A DNA stretch of 64,000 nt from Bradyrhizobium monzae (GTDB taxonomy: Bacteria; Pseudomonadota; Alphaproteobacteria; Rhizobiales; Xanthobacteraceae), in assembly GCF_021458635.1 (NCBI RefSeq), contig NZ_JAIRDQ010000014.1, positions 62,001 through 126,000 of the forward strand, read 5' to 3'. A model generated the notes under the pieces. The model was not told where the DNA came from. It was given only the letters and a program-made list of their open reading frames with translations, and made no database searches. The stretch's first letter is position 1. Each line of letters begins with the position of its first letter. The translations under genes were made by a program, and so were the position numbers. Of the stretch, positions 54,155 to 63,369 are shown piece by piece.

Positions 54155-54997
54155 ATGCCCTTTCTGCTCATCGACTTTCCATCGTTCAGCCCGGTCGCGG
54201 TCGCGATCGGACCGTTCGCGATCCGCTGGTACGCGCTCGGCTATATCTGCGGCATCACGTTCGGCTGGCTCTATGCGCGCTCGCTGATCAAGAAAGACAG
54301 GCTATGGGCCGGGGCATCGCCGATCAGCCTGGTGCAGATCGATGATTTCATATTGTGGGTGACGCTCGGCATCATTCTCGGTGGCCGCACCGGTTACGTC
54401 CTGTTCTACAATCTGCCCTTCTTCATCGAGCATCCGGCTGCCATCTTCAAATTGTGGGAAGGCGGCATGTCCTTCCACGGCGGCTTTCTCGGTTGCGTCG
54501 TGGCGGTGATGTGGTTCGCCCGGAAGAATGGCATCTCGATTCTGTCGCTCGGCGACATCACCTGCGGCGTTGCGCCGATCGGGATCTTCCTGGTGCGGCT
54601 GACGAACTTCATTAATGGGGAGCTGTGGGGCCGCGCAGCCGACCCGAGCCTGCCCTGGGCAATGATTTTCCCGACCGGCGGTGATGTGCCGCGCCATCCG
54701 AGCCAGCTTTACGAAGCCGGCATGGAGGGCATCCTGCTGTTCATCGTGCTCGCTGTAATGATCCGAATGGGTGCCTTGAAGCGCCCCGGCATGATCCTCG
54801 GCAGCTTCATCCTGATCTACGGCCTGACCCGGATCATCGGCGAGCATTTCCGCGAGCCGGACGTGCAGCTCGGCTACCTCTGGGGCGGATTAACCATGGG
54901 CATGCTGCTGTCGATCCCGATGCTTATCGTCGGCGGTATACTTATTGTATGGGCTGTCAGGCGCGGCGCGCCGAAGCCGTTCGATGCTATCAGTTAA
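54155..54997 (+). CDS. lgt: Prolipoprotein diacylglyceryl transferase
   Basis: 280 residues from MPFLLIDFPSF; the frame from 54098 overlaps the upstream gene. It transfers diacylglycerol from phosphatidylglycerol to the lipobox cysteine of prolipoproteins in the inner membrane. Seen: seven membrane spans, PFAIRWYALGYICGITFGW at the start, GGRTGYVLFYN, the signature GGMSFHGGFLGC, and RHPSQLYEAGMEG. It sits between the DLH gene and midA, and the next lipoprotein gene lies 2 kb on. Confidence 0.97.
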   Translation: MPFLLIDFPSFSPVAVAIGPFAIRWYALGYICGITFGWLYARSLIKKDRLWAGASPISLVQIDDFILWVTLGIILGGRTGYVLFYNLPFFIEHPAAIFKLWEGGMSFHGGFLGCVVAVMWFARKNGISILSLGDITCGVAPIGIFLVRLTNFINGELWGRAADPSLPWAMIFPTGGDVPRHPSQLYEAGMEGILLFIVLAVMIRMGALKRPGMILGSFILIYGLTRIIGEHFREPDVQLGYLWGGLTMGMLLSIPMLIVGGILIVWAVRRGAPKPFDAIS

Positions 54998-55018
54998 TTC
55001 ATTTCGAGAAGACAGATC

Positions 55019-56137
55019 GTGACCGAACAGCCATTGCTCAACGAGATCAAGGCGCTGATCAAATCCTCAGGCCCCATGCCGGTCTGGCGATACATGGAAT
55101 CGTGCCTGATGCATCCGCGCTACGGCTATTACGTCTCGCGCGATCCGCTCGGGCGTGAAGGCGACTTCACCACCGCGCCCGAAATCAGCCAGATGTTCGG
55201 CGAGCTCTTGGGATTGTGGACCGCCTCCGTCTGGAAACAGATGGGCTCGCCGCAATTCCTGCGGCTGATCGAGATCGGCCCCGGCCGCGGCACCATGATG
55301 GCGGATGCGCTGCGCGCACTGCGCGTCCTGCCGCCGCTCTATCAGGGGCTGAACATTCATCTGATCGAGGTCAATCCGGTCCTGCGCGAGCGGCAGAGTG
55401 CGACATTGTCGGGCGTGCGCAACAACATCGCCTGGCACGACAGCATCGACGACGTGCCTGAGGGACCGAGCATCATCCTTGCCAACGAATATTTCGACGT
55501 GCTGCCGATCCACCAGATGGTGAAGCGCGAGGACGGCTGGCACGAGCGTGTGGTCGAAATCGACCCCAACGGCAAGCTTCAGTTCGGCGCGGCCGCCGAG
55601 CCGACGCCACGCTTCGAGGTGCTGCTGCCGCCCTTGGTGCGCGCAGCGCCCGTCGGCGCGGTGTTCGAATGGCGGCCCGACGCGGAGATCATGAAGCTTG
55701 CCACGCGCGTGCGGGACCAGGACGGCGCGGCGCTGATCATCGATTACGGCCATCTGCGCAGCGATGCCGGCGACACTTTTCAGGCCATCGCGCGCCACTC
55801 CTTCACCGATCCCTTGAAGGCGCCGGGCCAGGCCGACGTCACCGCCCATGTCGACTTCCAGGCGCTGGCGCGCGCGGCTGAGGATGTCGGCGCCCGCGTG
55901 CACGGGCCGGTGACGCAAGGTGATTTCCTCAAGCGTATCGGCGTCGACACGCGCGCAGCCGCGCTGATGCAGAAGGCGACGCCGGAGGTGGCGACCGACA
56001 TTTCCGTGGCGCTGAAGCGGCTCACCGACACCGGGCGCAGCGGCATGGGCGCGATGTTCAAGGTGCTCGGCATCTCCGAGCCGCGGCTGACGGGCCTTGC
56101 GGGTCTCAGCGATCTCGAACAGGCCGGAGGCCATTGA
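55019..56137 (+). CDS. midA: MidA/NDUFAF7-type SAM-dependent methyltransferase
   Basis: 372 residues from GTG at 55019 (GAGAAG upstream). The DUF185/MidA signs: MPVWRYMESCLMHPRYGYYVSRDPLGREGDFTTAPEISQMFGELLGLW, then the SAM site RLIEIGPGRGTMMADALRAL and SIILANEYFDVLPIHQMVKR. Mitochondrial NDUFAF7 methylates an arginine of a complex I subunit to help assembly. The bacterial homologue likely does the same for NDH-1. The stop overlaps the start of pgeF by one base. Confidence 0.92.
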   Translation: MTEQPLLNEIKALIKSSGPMPVWRYMESCLMHPRYGYYVSRDPLGREGDFTTAPEISQMFGELLGLWTASVWKQMGSPQFLRLIEIGPGRGTMMADALRALRVLPPLYQGLNIHLIEVNPVLRERQSATLSGVRNNIAWHDSIDDVPEGPSIILANEYFDVLPIHQMVKREDGWHERVVEIDPNGKLQFGAAAEPTPRFEVLLPPLVRAAPVGAVFEWRPDAEIMKLATRVRDQDGAALIIDYGHLRSDAGDTFQAIARHSFTDPLKAPGQADVTAHVDFQALARAAEDVGARVHGPVTQGDFLKRIGVDTRAAALMQKATPEVATDISVALKRLTDTGRSGMGAMFKVLGISEPRLTGLAGLSDLEQAGGH

Positions 56138-56904
56138 TGACTCTCACTTCGTCGCTGCTGTCGGCGGTGCCGGGCCTGCGCCATTCTTTCTTCACGCGTG
56201 AGGGCGGCGTCTCCAACGGCATCTATGCCGCGCTGAACGGCGGGCTCGGCTCCAACGACGATCAGGCCCTTGTTGCAGAGAACCGCCGCCGTATGGCCGA
56301 GCATGTCGGCGTTGCACCGGAGCGTTTCGTCAGCCTGCATCAGATCCATTCGCCCGACGTCCTCGTCGCAGATCGCGCCTGGCCAAGCGGCCCGCGGCCG
56401 AAGGGAGATGCGTTGGTGACCAGGACGCCGGGCATCGCACTCGGCGTCTCCACTGCCGATTGCGGCCCGGTGCTTTTCGTCGATCCCAACGCAGGTGTGA
56501 TCGGCGGCGCGCATGCCGGCTGGAAAGGCGCCTTGACTGGCGTGCTCGAGTCCACGATTTCGGCGATGGAGACACTCGGCGCGACCCGCAGCGGCATCAT
56601 CGCCGCGATCGGCCCGCTGATCCGGCAGGCCAGCTACGAGGTCGGCAACGAGTTCGTCGCGCGCTTCATCGAGACGGATGCGGACAACGCCGTGTTTTTC
56701 ATCCCGTCGGTGCGCGAAGGCCACGCGATGTTCGACCTCGCCGGCTTCATCCGCAAGCGACTGGAAGCCGCCGGCATTCTGATGATCGACGATCTTGGCC
56801 TGGACACTTACGCCGACGAGCGCTTCTTCAGCTATCGCCGTTCAGTTCATCGCAAGGAGCCGGATTACGGCCGCCACATTCACGCGATCGCGCTGGAGGG
56901 GTGA
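56137..56904 (+). CDS. pgeF: Peptidoglycan editing factor PgeF (laccase domain / YfiH)
   Basis: 255 residues from ATG at 56137, with GGAGG 6 bases before; the TTG one codon earlier is not needed. The multi-copper-type fold with active residues His and Cys: LHQIHSPDV, GVSTADCGPVLFVDPNAGVIGGAHAGWKGAL. PgeF removes misplaced serine from cytoplasmic muropeptide precursors in E. coli. The gene is coupled by a one-base overlap to midA. lgt-midA-pgeF is a common alphaproteobacterial order. Confidence 0.94.
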   Translation: MTLTSSLLSAVPGLRHSFFTREGGVSNGIYAALNGGLGSNDDQALVAENRRRMAEHVGVAPERFVSLHQIHSPDVLVADRAWPSGPRPKGDALVTRTPGIALGVSTADCGPVLFVDPNAGVIGGAHAGWKGALTGVLESTISAMETLGATRSGIIAAIGPLIRQASYEVGNEFVARFIETDADNAVFFIPSVREGHAMFDLAGFIRKRLEAAGILMIDDLGLDTYADERFFSYRRSVHRKEPDYGRHIHAIALEG

Positions 56905-56922
56905 ACACAACAGCAACACGCA

Positions 56923-57027
56923 GTCATTCCGGGGCAGCTCGAAGAGCCGAACCCGGAATCCATCGTGCAGCAATGACGGGACGACATGGATTCCGGGTTC
57001 GCGCCAAGCGGCGCGCCCCGGAATGAC
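56923..57027. repeat. Family B palindromic intergenic repeat (copy 2 of 2)
   Basis: Starts GTCATTCCGGGGCAGCTCG and ends GCGCGCCCCGGAATGAC, with the inner GGAATCCAT / ATGGATTCC arms, as at 34376-34480. It lies between pgeF and the lipoprotein gene. Confidence 0.92.
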
Positions 57028-57087
57028 GGTGGCTTGTGTCGCCTCCGCCCTAGACCTTAATCGATTTTAACGATATCGCTGCCCCCA

Positions 57088-57705
57088 ATGAGGGAAGCGT
57101 CATCTTTTCTGCACCGCGCGGGTTCGCGCGTGCTGGCGGTCATGCTGCTGGCAGCAGCGACCGTGCTGGCCGGCTGCGCCGGCGGCAACGCGCCCGCCAA
57201 TTCCTACGCGATGGCGCCGAGCGCCGGCTCCGGAGCGACCGTCGCCTTCGAATCCATCGACGGGCCGCCGCCGCAGGTGTTCGACCGCATGGTCGGCGTG
57301 CTCGACAGCGAATCCAAGCTTCGCAGTCTGTCGGTGGTCTCCCGCGAGGGGACGGCTGCCTACCGCGTGCGCAGCTATCTCTCCGCCCAGGTGGTCCGCG
57401 GCAAGACCGTGATCGCCTGGGTCTGGGACGTCTACGACGCCAACCAGCAGCGGGCGCTGCGCCTCTCCGGCGAGGAACCGACCGCGACCAAGGGCGGTCG
57501 TGACCCCTGGCAGGCCGCCGACGACCTCGTGCTGCGGAAGATCGCCCAGGCCGGATTCAGCGGACTTTCCAATATGATCAACGGTGCGCCGGCCGATGCG
57601 CCGGGTTCGGTTCCAGGCCTGCGCGGACCGGCCGTGGCCAGCGTGACGCCGGAGGCTCCGGTGGCGGAGATGCCGACCTCGGCGCTCAGCTATGCCCAGC
57701 AATAA
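57088..57705 (+). CDS. Lipoprotein of unknown function
   Basis: 205 residues. The signal peptide (SRVLAVMLLAAATVLAGC) ends in a lipobox with Cys near residue 30, so it is lipidated and envelope-bound; the lgt gene of this window would supply the enzyme. The mature part has an Ala/Pro/Ser linker, a folded core (VAFESIDGPPPQVFDRMVGVLDSESKLRSLSVVSREGTAAYRVRSYLSAQVVRGKTVIAWVWDVYDANQQRALRLSGEE) and a flexible proline-rich C-terminus. Such a core appears in rhizobial lipoproteins beside prs. No family name is certain. Confidence 0.85.
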   Translation: MREASSFLHRAGSRVLAVMLLAAATVLAGCAGGNAPANSYAMAPSAGSGATVAFESIDGPPPQVFDRMVGVLDSESKLRSLSVVSREGTAAYRVRSYLSAQVVRGKTVIAWVWDVYDANQQRALRLSGEEPTATKGGRDPWQAADDLVLRKIAQAGFSGLSNMINGAPADAPGSVPGLRGPAVASVTPEAPVAEMPTSALSYAQQ

Positions 57706-57898
57706 CCACCGCTAAACCACGGGCCCAAGTACCAGCCAAGCCGTTGGCCCGACTCAGGATTTCGAAGGGAAAACGTAGCATCCCGGGTTGCCATCGCGGC
57801 CCTCGGCCTGATATTTCCTCGCCCGTCGTAACCGTGCTGCCAGTGGGTATTCTTTGATGTTGAACGTCGTATCCAGCAAAGCGCGGGAGGAAGCGTCC

Positions 57899-58852
<954 letters not shown>

Positions 58853-58878
58853 GTTTCTTTTCGATCTCGGAAGGTCTC

Positions 58879-58954
58879 GTAGGGTGGGCAAAGGCGCGAA
58901 GCGCCGTGCCCACCTTTTCTTTTTGGTGGGCACGCTCCGCTTTGCCAACCCTAC
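58879..58954. repeat. Family C palindromic intergenic repeat (copy 3 of 3)
   Basis: GTAGGGTGGGCAAAGGCGCG at the left and CTTTGCCAACCCTAC at the right, with inner GTGCCCACC / GGTGGGCAC arms. It lies between prs and the metallopeptidase gene. Confidence 0.9.
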
Positions 58955-59066
58955 GGCATCGAACCCTGACGCGCCGCAGCGCCCCTCCTCGCACCTGCGG
59001 GTTGTTGCCGGCAGCTGCCCATGACATCATCATGACATCGAGTCATCACTGCCCTCTGGATACCTG

Positions 59067-60095
59067 ATGCCGCGTCGGAAATTCGCTTGGGAGAGGCTGT
59101 CAGACGAGCAACTGCTCAAGCAGCGTCTCTCCAGCCTGCGGGTTACGGTCGAAGGCACCTGGCTCGAGGACTGCGTTGGCACGCTTCACGAGGAGCTCGA
59201 GGAGCGGGGCATCCGACTGCGGCCGCATACGTGGATCTCGAGCGAATGGTTCAGTCCGGGAGATGTACCCGGCATCGCGCTCCCCTTCTATCTCGCCCAT
59301 CCCCGCCTGATGAAGCTCGAGAAGAAGATGATGTTCGACGTCGAGGGCGGAACCTGGCGCGAGTGCATGGCCATCCTCCGTCACGAGGCCGGCCACGCGC
59401 TGCAGCACGGTTACCAACTGCAGCGCCGGCGGCGCTGGCAGCAGCTGTTCGGCCCGTCGTCAAAGCACTATCCGCGCTACTACCGGCCCAACCCGGCAAG
59501 CAGGCGTTACGTCCAGCACCTCCGCCTCTGGTACGCGCAGAGCCACCCGGACGAGGACTTTGCCGAAACCTTCGCGGTGTGGCTGCGGCCGCGCTCGAAC
59601 TGGCGGACGCGATATGCCGGCTGGCCGGCGCTGAAGAAGCTCGAATATGTCGACGAGCTGATGGGCGAGATAGCGGGAAAGCGACCGCTGATCACGACGC
59701 GGCACCGTGTCGATCCATTGAGCAAGCTCAGCCAGACACTCGAAGACCACTACAAGAAGAAGCAGGCTTTCTACGCCTTCACGCCACCGAAGACTTACGA
59801 CCGCGACCTCTCCCGGCTGTTTTCCACCGATCCTCGGCATCATCGGTCCAGGCCGGCTTCGAGCCTGATCAGGCGACATCGTGCCCAGATCAGGCAGTTG
59901 GTTGCGCGATGGACAGGCGAGAACCAACTTACACTCGATGCCGTGCTCGACGACATGATCTCCCGCTGCCGCGAGCTCGATCTGCGCGCCGTGGGCTCTG
60001 AACAGAAGCTCGTTCTCGATTTCACCGTCCTTGTGACCGCCAAGACGATGCACGCGCTGTTTGGCCCGTCTCGGCGCAAATGGATCGCGCTATGA
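59067..60095 (+). CDS. Putative zinc metallopeptidase (gluzincin-like), first of a coupled pair
   Basis: 342 residues, soluble and very basic, with no signal peptide. The catalytic motif is RHEAGHALQHGY (HExxH) at about residue 110, and a second motif SHPDEDFAETFAVWL carries a likely third-ligand Glu (E-x-x-x-E/A pattern). This fits the 'putative zinc-binding metallo-peptidase' group (Mx-like). The C-terminal 120 residues are arginine/histidine-rich and helical. The stop codon overlaps the start of the following ATP-grasp gene by four bases (ATGA), so the two are coupled. Target unknown. Confidence 0.82.
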   Translation: MPRRKFAWERLSDEQLLKQRLSSLRVTVEGTWLEDCVGTLHEELEERGIRLRPHTWISSEWFSPGDVPGIALPFYLAHPRLMKLEKKMMFDVEGGTWRECMAILRHEAGHALQHGYQLQRRRRWQQLFGPSSKHYPRYYRPNPASRRYVQHLRLWYAQSHPDEDFAETFAVWLRPRSNWRTRYAGWPALKKLEYVDELMGEIAGKRPLITTRHRVDPLSKLSQTLEDHYKKKQAFYAFTPPKTYDRDLSRLFSTDPRHHRSRPASSLIRRHRAQIRQLVARWTGENQLTLDAVLDDMISRCRELDLRAVGSEQKLVLDFTVLVTAKTMHALFGPSRRKWIAL

Positions 60096-61126
60096 GACGA
60101 CTCCGCATTCTCGTGCTGATGCATCCGGACTTCCTGCCTCCGGATTCGACCGACGGATACACCCCGCAGGAGATCAACAACTGGAAAACGGAATACGACG
60201 TCGTCAGCACTTTGCGCGCGGCTGGCCATGAGGTCCGCGCGCTCGGCGCGCAGGAGGAAATCAGGCCGATCCGCGAAGCGATCGAGGAGTTCAAGCCGCA
60301 CGTGGTTTTCACGCTGCTGGAGGAATTCCACAACAACGTCGCCTACGACCAGCACATCGCGAGCTATCTCGAGTTGATGAAGGTCCCCTATACCGGGTGC
60401 AATCCGCGCGGCCTGATCCTCGCACGCGGCAAGGATTTGTCGAAGACGCTGGTGCATCACCGCCGCATCGCGGCGCCGGCCTTCGCTGTCTTTCCGATGC
60501 GCCGCAAGGTGAAACGCCCGACGCGTCTCGCGCTGCCGCTGATCGTCAAGAGCCTGAACATGGATGGATCCTTCGGCATCTCGCAGGCATCGATCGTCGA
60601 CACGGACGAGAAGCTGGCCGAACGGGTCGCCTTCATCCACGAACGGGTCGAATCCGCCGCCATCGCCGAGCAGTTCATCGAGGGGCGAGAGCTGTATGTC
60701 GGCGTGCTCGGCAACAACCGGCTGCGCGTGCTGCCGGTCTGGGAATTGAAATTCGGCAGCATGGGCGGACGCAGTTCACGCCACATCGCGACCGAAAAGG
60801 CCAAGCACGATACCGACTATCAGGAACGTGTCGGGATCGTCGACGGGCCGGCGAAAGACCTCGCGCCCGAAGTCACCGCGCGGATCCAGCGCGCGGCGAA
60901 ACGCATCTACCGGGCACTGGGCCTCGACGGCTATGCGCGCATCGATTTCCGTCTCGCCGCCGATGGCACGCCGTTTTTCATCGAAGCGAACCCCAACCCC
61001 GAGATCGCCAAGAGCCAGGAGTTCGCCACGGCGGCTCAACACGACGGGCTGAAATACAGGGATCTCCTGCATCGCATCCTGACCCTCGGAATAAGCCGCG
61101 CCAAGGCGGGTGTGTCGCTGGGGTGA
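60092..61126 (+). CDS. ATP-grasp ligase of D-Ala-D-Ala-ligase type, coupled to a metallopeptidase
   Basis: 344 residues from ATG at 60092; the ATG at 60080 lies inside the metallopeptidase gene. The chain is an ATP-grasp enzyme of the D-Ala-D-Ala ligase type: RILVLMHPDFLPPDSTDGYTPQEIN (N-domain), EEFHNNVAYDQHIASYLELMKVPYTGCNPRGLILARGKDLSKTLVHHRR, the ATP-binding VKSLNMDGSFGISQASIV, EQFIEGRELYVGVLG, and the metal-binding FIEANPNPEIAKSQEFATAA. It should join an acid to an amine using ATP. It is not in a cell-wall cluster, so it is unlikely to be Ddl. Substrate unknown. Confidence 0.86.
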   Translation: MRRLRILVLMHPDFLPPDSTDGYTPQEINNWKTEYDVVSTLRAAGHEVRALGAQEEIRPIREAIEEFKPHVVFTLLEEFHNNVAYDQHIASYLELMKVPYTGCNPRGLILARGKDLSKTLVHHRRIAAPAFAVFPMRRKVKRPTRLALPLIVKSLNMDGSFGISQASIVDTDEKLAERVAFIHERVESAAIAEQFIEGRELYVGVLGNNRLRVLPVWELKFGSMGGRSSRHIATEKAKHDTDYQERVGIVDGPAKDLAPEVTARIQRAAKRIYRALGLDGYARIDFRLAADGTPFFIEANPNPEIAKSQEFATAAQHDGLKYRDLLHRILTLGISRAKAGVSLG

Positions 61127-61283
61127 GCATTTAGGTGAAGCTCGGCAGCACCACCGAGCGTCATCGAGAGCACGTGATGGATGGTGATTGTCGGCCGCCC
61201 GTCTCCACGGCACGGCCTCCTCCCGCCGCCGATAGGGGCGGCGGCGGGATTGACAAATCAGCGGCCTGTGACTTGGCGCGATG

Positions 61284-61412
61284 CCAGACCCTCATGGTGA
61301 GGAGGCGCGCGAGCGCCGTCTCCGGACGATGCTTCGCATCGCTCGGAGAACCATGAGGCCCCACTGTGGCCTTCATCCTTCGAGACGCGCTGCGCGCTCC
61401 TCAGGATGAGGA
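61284..61412. repeat. Intergenic palindromic repeat, family D
   Basis: Inverted units such as CCCTCATGGTGAGGAGGCGC, ATGCTTCGCATCGCTCGGAG and CATCCTTCGAGACGC/GCGCGCTCCTCAGGATG. A typical rhizobial mosaic element, filling the gap between the ATP-grasp gene and ribH. Confidence 0.8.
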
Positions 61413-61433
61413 GTGAGAGTGTTTGCGCCCCCC

Positions 61434-62009
61434 CTACACAATTCCCGCTGCGACCTGGCCGCGCAGGCGCTCCAGGCCGTGCAATGTCTCCGCACAGGCC
61501 GCCGCGACCTCGACGCCCTTGATCGCAAAGTGCCTGCGGAAGAAATCGTAATGCACTTCGGTCTCGTGGAATTGCTGCGGCGTCAGCACGGCGGAGAACA
61601 CCGGCACCTCGGTGCGCAGCTGCACGTCCATCAGCGCCTTGATCACGGTGTCGGCGACGAACTCGTGGCGATAGATGCCACCGTCAACGACAAGGCCGGC
61701 CGCGACGATCGCGGTGTAACGCCGCGTCTTGGCGAGGACCTGCGCATGCAGCGGGATCTCGAACGAACCGGGCACCTCGAACACGTCGACATGGGTGAGG
61801 TGGCGCGCTTCGGCCTCCTTCACGAAGGCGATGCGGGCTTCCGCGACCACGTCGCGGTGCCAGCAGGCCTGGACGAAGGCCACCCGCTGCGGCTTCGCAA
61901 AGCGCGGGTGCGCGGTCGCCGGCGGATCCACTGGAACCGGCGGCTGGGTTGTCTGGGAAGTTTCGGCTTGGGAAGTTTGGACTTGGGGATCTTGCAACAT
62001 CTGATTCAT
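61434..62009 (-). CDS. ribH2: 6,7-dimethyl-8-ribityllumazine synthase, RibH2 type
   Basis: 191 residues. It condenses the pyrimidine and dihydroxybutanone phosphate to the lumazine precursor of riboflavin. The first 40 residues are a Gln/Pro-rich extension. The core has RVAFVQACWHRDVVAEARIAF, FEVPGSFEIPLHAQVLAKT, GLVVDGGIYRHEFVADTVIKALMDVQL and VLTPQQFHETEVHYDFFRRHF, which matches the rhizobial/Brucella RibH2 (decameric type II) rather than the icosahedral RibH1. A long FMN riboswitch leader lies on the same strand. A second, RibH1-type gene would be expected elsewhere. Confidence 0.94.
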   Translation of the reverse strand: MNQMLQDPQVQTSQAETSQTTQPPVPVDPPATAHPRFAKPQRVAFVQACWHRDVVAEARIAFVKEAEARHLTHVDVFEVPGSFEIPLHAQVLAKTRRYTAIVAAGLVVDGGIYRHEFVADTVIKALMDVQLRTEVPVFSAVLTPQQFHETEVHYDFFRRHFAIKGVEVAAACAETLHGLERLRGQVAAGIV

Positions 62010-62087
62010 GGCTTTCCTTCAAAGGACCAGAATCAGGGCACACGGAACGACAAACAGCCGCATCTCGCGATGCGTCCGCCACCGACC

Positions 62088-62253
62088 GTTCTCTTTCATC
62101 CGGACTTTGACCGTCGGCTTCGGAGTTGCACCGAATCTGCTGACCCTTCCTTTGGAGAAAATCCTTTTCAGGAAACCCCTTGGGGAAGGCGCTCGCGGGC
62201 TTAGGCCTTTCGGCCCTTACCGCCGGTGGGGACTTTCACCCCGCCCTGAGAAC
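62088..62253 (-). promoter_or_regulatory. FMN riboswitch (RFN element) controlling ribH2
   Basis: Read on the minus strand, the region has the RFN core in order: closing stem GTTCTC / GAGAAC, then AGGGCGGGGTGAAAGTCCCC, CCGGCGGTA, AGCCCGCGAGCG, GTCAGCAGATTCGGTGCAAC, and AAGTCCGGATGAAAGAGAAC near the 3' end. FMN binding would shut off ribH2, by hiding the ribosome site or by ending transcription. It lies about 80 bases before the ribH2 ATG. Confidence 0.97.
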
Positions 62254-62667
62254 ATCGGCCGTCCGGAATGAACGGCCTGAGCGGAAATATGACGCCGGTC
62301 CGGGGCCGCAGCAAGCGTGTTCCGCCGCAAAAAACCGCATGGTGCCATGCCGCCATGGGGGTGCCGCCCTCGCGGGGCGGAATTAACGATTGGTGCGCGG
62401 TCCGGGAGTCCGATTCCGATTTGTTCTTTTCGTTAATAATTGTGGCCGAGATGAGCTGTGGACGAACGAGTCCTGGCTTGTGGACGGACTCGGCAGCCGG
62501 TTGCGCAGATTCCGCAAATCACATCAGTTGATCCGCGACAAGCCCGCGCTGATCCCGGGATCGCAACAGCGACTCCTGAGGGATCGCCTTAACGAGACTA
62601 AGGGAGCGCGCGCCGGACCAACCGCGTGCGTATCAAGGACAACAAGAAGGCAAGAGGTCGAGACGGC

Positions 62668-63168
62668 ATGTCCCTGCTCGAAGGCACTATCGATTCCAAA
62701 AGCCATCCGCTCGCGGTGGTCGAGGATATCGCTGCCAGCAACAACTGGCCGTTCGAACGCTCCGGCGAAGACGAACTGACCATTGTCTCGAAGGGACAAT
62801 GGACCGACTATCAGATCTCGTTCACCTGGATGGGCGAGATCGAAGCGCTGCATCTGGCTTGCGCTTTCGACATGAAGATTCCGGTCACGCGCAGGGGCGA
62901 GGTGCAGCGGCTCGTTGCCGCGGTCAACGAGCAATTGTGGATCGGCCATTTCGACCTGTGGAGCAACACCGGCATGATCATGCATCGCCAGGCGCTGGTG
63001 CTGCCGGGCGGCCTGACCGCCTCCACCGCGCAATGCGAAGCCATGCTCGCCGGCGCCATCCACGCCTGCGAACGCTACTTCCCGGCATTCCAGTTCGTGG
63101 TGTGGGCGGGCAAGACTACGGCCCAGGCGATGGACGCTGCGATGTTCGATACGGCGGGCGAGGCGTAA
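62668..63168 (+). CDS. YbjN domain-containing protein
   Basis: 166 residues from MSLLEGTIDSKSHPLAVVED; the frame from 62626 adds a basic stretch with no ribosome site. The YbjN signs are PLAVVEDIAASNNWPFERSGEDELTIVSKGQWTDYQISFTWMGEIEALHLACAFDMKIP and RLVAAVNEQLWIGHFDLWSNTGMIMHRQALVLPG. YbjN proteins resemble type III secretion chaperones in fold and affect stress responses and motility in E. coli. The next gene is proC, 200 bases on. The YbjN-proC order is common in alphaproteobacteria. Confidence 0.88.
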   Translation: MSLLEGTIDSKSHPLAVVEDIAASNNWPFERSGEDELTIVSKGQWTDYQISFTWMGEIEALHLACAFDMKIPVTRRGEVQRLVAAVNEQLWIGHFDLWSNTGMIMHRQALVLPGGLTASTAQCEAMLAGAIHACERYFPAFQFVVWAGKTTAQAMDAAMFDTAGEA

Positions 63169-63189
63169 GGTTCGTCTAGTCCTCCGCGG

Positions 63190-63350
63190 GTCGTCCCGAA
63201 CGAGCGCAGCGAAGATCCGGGACCCATGCCGCGTGATGCCTCTCGTGGCACAACGCTTGTTGCTCTGCTCTCCATCCACTAGAACCCCCTGTGGTTATGC
63301 GACGAGCGCAAGCGCTCGCGCAGGGGTTCCTGCGTTCGCAGGGACGACAG
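63190..63350. repeat. Two short intergenic repeat fragments between YbjN and proC genes
   Basis: A half element GTCGTCCCGAACGAGCGCAG at 63190-63226 and a palindromic unit with GCGACGAGCGCAAGCGCTCG and CAGGGGTTCCTGCGTTCGCA at 63299-63350. They look like partial copies of rhizobial intergenic repeats. Confidence 0.6.
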
Positions 63351-63369
63351 CGAGATTGTGGTAACAGCG

